From the NCBI GenBank assembly GCA_047615875.1, contig JBLHGU010000109.1, positions 1-16,853 of the forward strand: a DNA stretch of 16,853 nt, in the 5' to 3' direction. The position numbers and the translations under genes were made by a program. Under the pieces are notes generated by a model. It was given only the letters and a program-made list of their open reading frames with translations. It was not told the origin of the DNA and ran no database searches. Shown in pieces: positions 15,167 to 16,853 of the stretch; position 1 is the first letter of the stretch; each line of letters opens with the position of its first letter. Source of the DNA: JBLHGU01 sp047615875 (GTDB lineage: Bacteria > Pseudomonadota > Gammaproteobacteria > Arenicellales > CAJQKF01).

Positions 15167-15912
15167 CCCGAGAACTCAGATTTCCAACACTCTACCAAAC
15201 TGCTCCCCATCCTTGCCCCTATATCAATGAAAACACTGCAGTTAATTTGATAATCGACCCAAGTTTTGAGGTTGAATATGGCATGTATGAACGTTTATTA
15301 GAACATGGGTTCAGACGCAATGGCGGCTTGTTTTACAGACCCTTTTGCAACAATTGCTCCCAGTGTCGTTCGGTGCGGTTGTCAGTTGAAGAATTCAAAC
15401 CGAATCGCGCGCAAAGACGCACTTTGAAGAGAAATCAAGACTTAACTGTGCGATGCACCGAAACTCGATTTAATGAGGAATATTTTGAGCTATACCAACG
15501 TTACCAATCTGGTAGGCACCCTGGAGATAGCATGGATGATGATGATCCGGAAAAATTCAAACGATTTTTAGTCGATTCAAGCATGCCTGGATTCAGCATT
15601 GAATTTCGACACAATCAACAACTGATCAGTGTGGCAATAGTTGACCGCGTAAATAATGGGCTTTCAGCGGTCTATACGTTCTTCGATCCTGAGGTGAAAC
15701 ATAGAAGCCTTGGCACAATGGCCATTTTGACCCAAATTGATATCGCACAAAAATTAAAACTTAAATGGAATTATCTTGGCTACTGGATTAGTCAGAGTCG
15801 TAAAATGTCTTATAAAATTAATTTTCAACCTCTGCAACAATTTGATACTCAAGCAAGCCGTTGGATAGATTTACCCAAGGATTCTGAGAAAGGTCTAAAC
15901 GTCAGTGGTTAA
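15163..15912 (+). CDS. bpt: Aspartate/glutamate leucyltransferase Bpt (bacterial ATE-like)
   Basis: Bpt transfers Leu from Leu-tRNA to proteins with N-terminal Asp or Glu, extending the bacterial N-degron pathway served by ClpS/ClpA. The 249 residues show the ATE N-terminal region, with PCPYINENTAVNLI, then YERLLEHGFRRNGG, the cysteine-rich FCNNCSQCRSVRLSVEEF, RRTLKRN, and the C-terminal SLGTMAILTQI and YWISQSRKMSYK motifs. Translation starts at TTG 15163, giving MTRELRFPTLYQ; it overlaps the aat stop by four bases. The gene ends by overlapping the GTG start of the MBL hydrolase by eight bases. In many gammaproteobacteria infA follows; here it does not. Confidence 0.94.
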   Translation: MTRELRFPTLYQTAPHPCPYINENTAVNLIIDPSFEVEYGMYERLLEHGFRRNGGLFYRPFCNNCSQCRSVRLSVEEFKPNRAQRRTLKRNQDLTVRCTETRFNEEYFELYQRYQSGRHPGDSMDDDDPEKFKRFLVDSSMPGFSIEFRHNQQLISVAIVDRVNNGLSAVYTFFDPEVKHRSLGTMAILTQIDIAQKLKLKWNYLGYWISQSRKMSYKINFQPLQQFDTQASRWIDLPKDSEKGLNVSG

Positions 15913-16798
15913 CCATAATAGAAACCATAAATTTAGCTATGGCGAAACTGAGGTCATGGCAGAAGGACTAGTACGGGTAACCGCTAACAACCCAGGGCCA
16001 TTTACATTCCATGGTAGCGGTACATTTATCCTGGGCAAAGATAGTCTGGCAATAATTGATCCAGGGCCCGATCTGGATAGTCACTTTCACGCTTTAATAA
16101 TAGCGATTGATGGTCGACCAGTAACACACATACTGGTCACCCATCGGCATGCAGACCACGCCGGTCTTGCGCGCCGGATGGCGAACCATCTAGGCACACC
16201 AATCTATGCCTGGGGCGATACGCCAGCCGCAGACAATCTTAAAGGCGAATCATCGACTCGGGATTTTTATCCTGATAATGCCATCCTGCATAATCAAATT
16301 CTGTCCAGTAGCGATTGGCAAGTGCAGGCTATTCATACGCCGGGGCATACGTCTGATCATATCTGTTTTATCGAGCACAATCGTAAATGGGTGTTCTGCG
16401 GCGATCATGTGATGGGATGGTCTACCAGCGTGGTACTCCCGCCGGATGGCAATATGGGAGCGTACGTTAGAAATCTACGCACCATGCAGATCTATAAGAA
16501 CTATGTGTTTTGGCCAACACATGGCAGCGAAATACTTCACCCCTGCCCTTATCTTGACCAGCTAATTGAGCACAGAACCCAACGCGAGCAGGCGATTCTG
16601 GATATTCTGGCACAGGGCGTCGAGGAAATTGATGCTATGGTAAAAGTAATTTACAGGGGGGTAGATAAATCTCTGCATAGAGCGGCTGGTCAATCCGTGT
16701 TAGCAACGCTTATTGATCTGCAACAAAGAAAGTTGGTGATAAAACAACCTTCTTGCAGCGGGGATCTTTACCACCTTTCTGGGAGGCAAACCATCTAG
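15905..16798 (+). CDS. MBL-fold metallo-hydrolase
   Basis: This 297-residue cytoplasmic protein has an intact metallo-beta-lactamase-fold metal site: THRHADHAG (H80, H82, D84, H85), HTPGHTSDH (H148), FCGDHV (D167) and PTHGSE (H206). The N-terminal segment YGETEVMAEGLVRVTANNPGP resembles the start of LACTB2-like and related hydrolases, which supports the GTG at 15905 over the in-frame ATG at 15956. A C-terminal helical region (about 210-297) probably forms a winged-helix-like domain seen in LACTB2 relatives. A purine-rich GAGAAAGG precedes the start. The eight-base overlap with bpt implies coupled translation. The substrate is unknown; thioester, nucleic acid or other hydrolysis is possible, and a direct part in N-degron chemistry is not shown. 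Confidence 0.87.
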   Translation: MVNHNRNHKFSYGETEVMAEGLVRVTANNPGPFTFHGSGTFILGKDSLAIIDPGPDLDSHFHALIIAIDGRPVTHILVTHRHADHAGLARRMANHLGTPIYAWGDTPAADNLKGESSTRDFYPDNAILHNQILSSSDWQVQAIHTPGHTSDHICFIEHNRKWVFCGDHVMGWSTSVVLPPDGNMGAYVRNLRTMQIYKNYVFWPTHGSEILHPCPYLDQLIEHRTQREQAILDILAQGVEEIDAMVKVIYRGVDKSLHRAAGQSVLATLIDLQQRKLVIKQPSCSGDLYHLSGRQTI

Positions 16799-16810
16799 CC
16801 TGGATCACTC

Positions 16811-16853
16811 ATGCGTAGCTACAGGTTTACCATAAACCCATCTAAAGTTGAGG
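16811..16853 (+). CDS. Possible start of a further gene, cut by the window edge
   Basis: An ATG at 16811 opens 14 codons (MRSYRFTINPSKVE) that run off the window. No strong ribosome-binding site precedes it and the fragment is too short to identify. It is not the usual beginning of infA. It may be chance. Confidence 0.25.
   Translation, partial: MRSYRFTINPSKVE

Overview
The window looks like chromosomal DNA from a gammaproteobacterium of moderate GC content. This is inferred from the BamD/RluD divergent pair, a ClpB very like the E. coli protein, an aat-bpt tandem and a two-domain glutamine-dependent NadE. Bacterial codon use, TTG/GTG starts and overlapping genes fit this. No tRNA, rRNA, CRISPR array, transposase or attachment site was seen. 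TGA, TAA and TAG are all used as ordinary stops.

Layout. Positions 1-833 (minus) hold a partial NDP-sugar nucleotidyltransferase. Positions 1001-3601 (minus) hold clpB, with a clear sigma-32-type promoter and a two-way foldable leader. Positions 3726-5282 (minus) hold an AMP-forming acyl-CoA ligase. Positions 5455-6291 (plus) hold a nadC that keeps its frame but has two in-frame stops, so it is probably a pseudogene. Positions 6346-9356 form a compact divergent module: a TlpA-type thioredoxin overlapping a PAS/AAA+/Fis regulator on the minus strand, and on the plus strand a small secreted acidic peptide ending in cysteine followed by a secreted rhodanese and a strong terminator. Positions 9398-10363 (minus) hold rluD; 10648-11427 (plus) bamD; 11514-13148 (minus) nadE; 13186-14370 (plus) a COG3146-type acyltransferase; 14447-16798 (plus) the overlapping genes aat, bpt and an MBL-fold hydrolase. 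A possible further gene starts at 16811 and runs off the window.

How the parts fit. Most genes are housekeeping: protein disaggregation (ClpB), N-degron tagging (Aat, Bpt), outer-membrane assembly (BamD), ribosome modification (RluD) and NAD synthesis (NadE, broken NadC). In many gammaproteobacteria rluD is followed by pgeF (yfiH) and clpB. Here about 5.8 kb of other genes lies between rluD and clpB and pgeF is not seen, so this is an accessory insertion point.

The most interesting part is the 6346-9356 module. Its four proteins share exported or sensory cysteine chemistry. The regulator has a Cys/His-rich PAS domain and has lost the GAFTGA loop needed to contact sigma-54. The divergent promoter region carries six TGTCAT-type hexamers, mostly 10-11 bp apart. 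I infer a periplasmic sulfane-sulfur or thiol-redox system controlled through sigma-70. The second point of interest is the clpB leader, which can form either a terminator-like hairpin or a hairpin that hides the ribosome-binding site.
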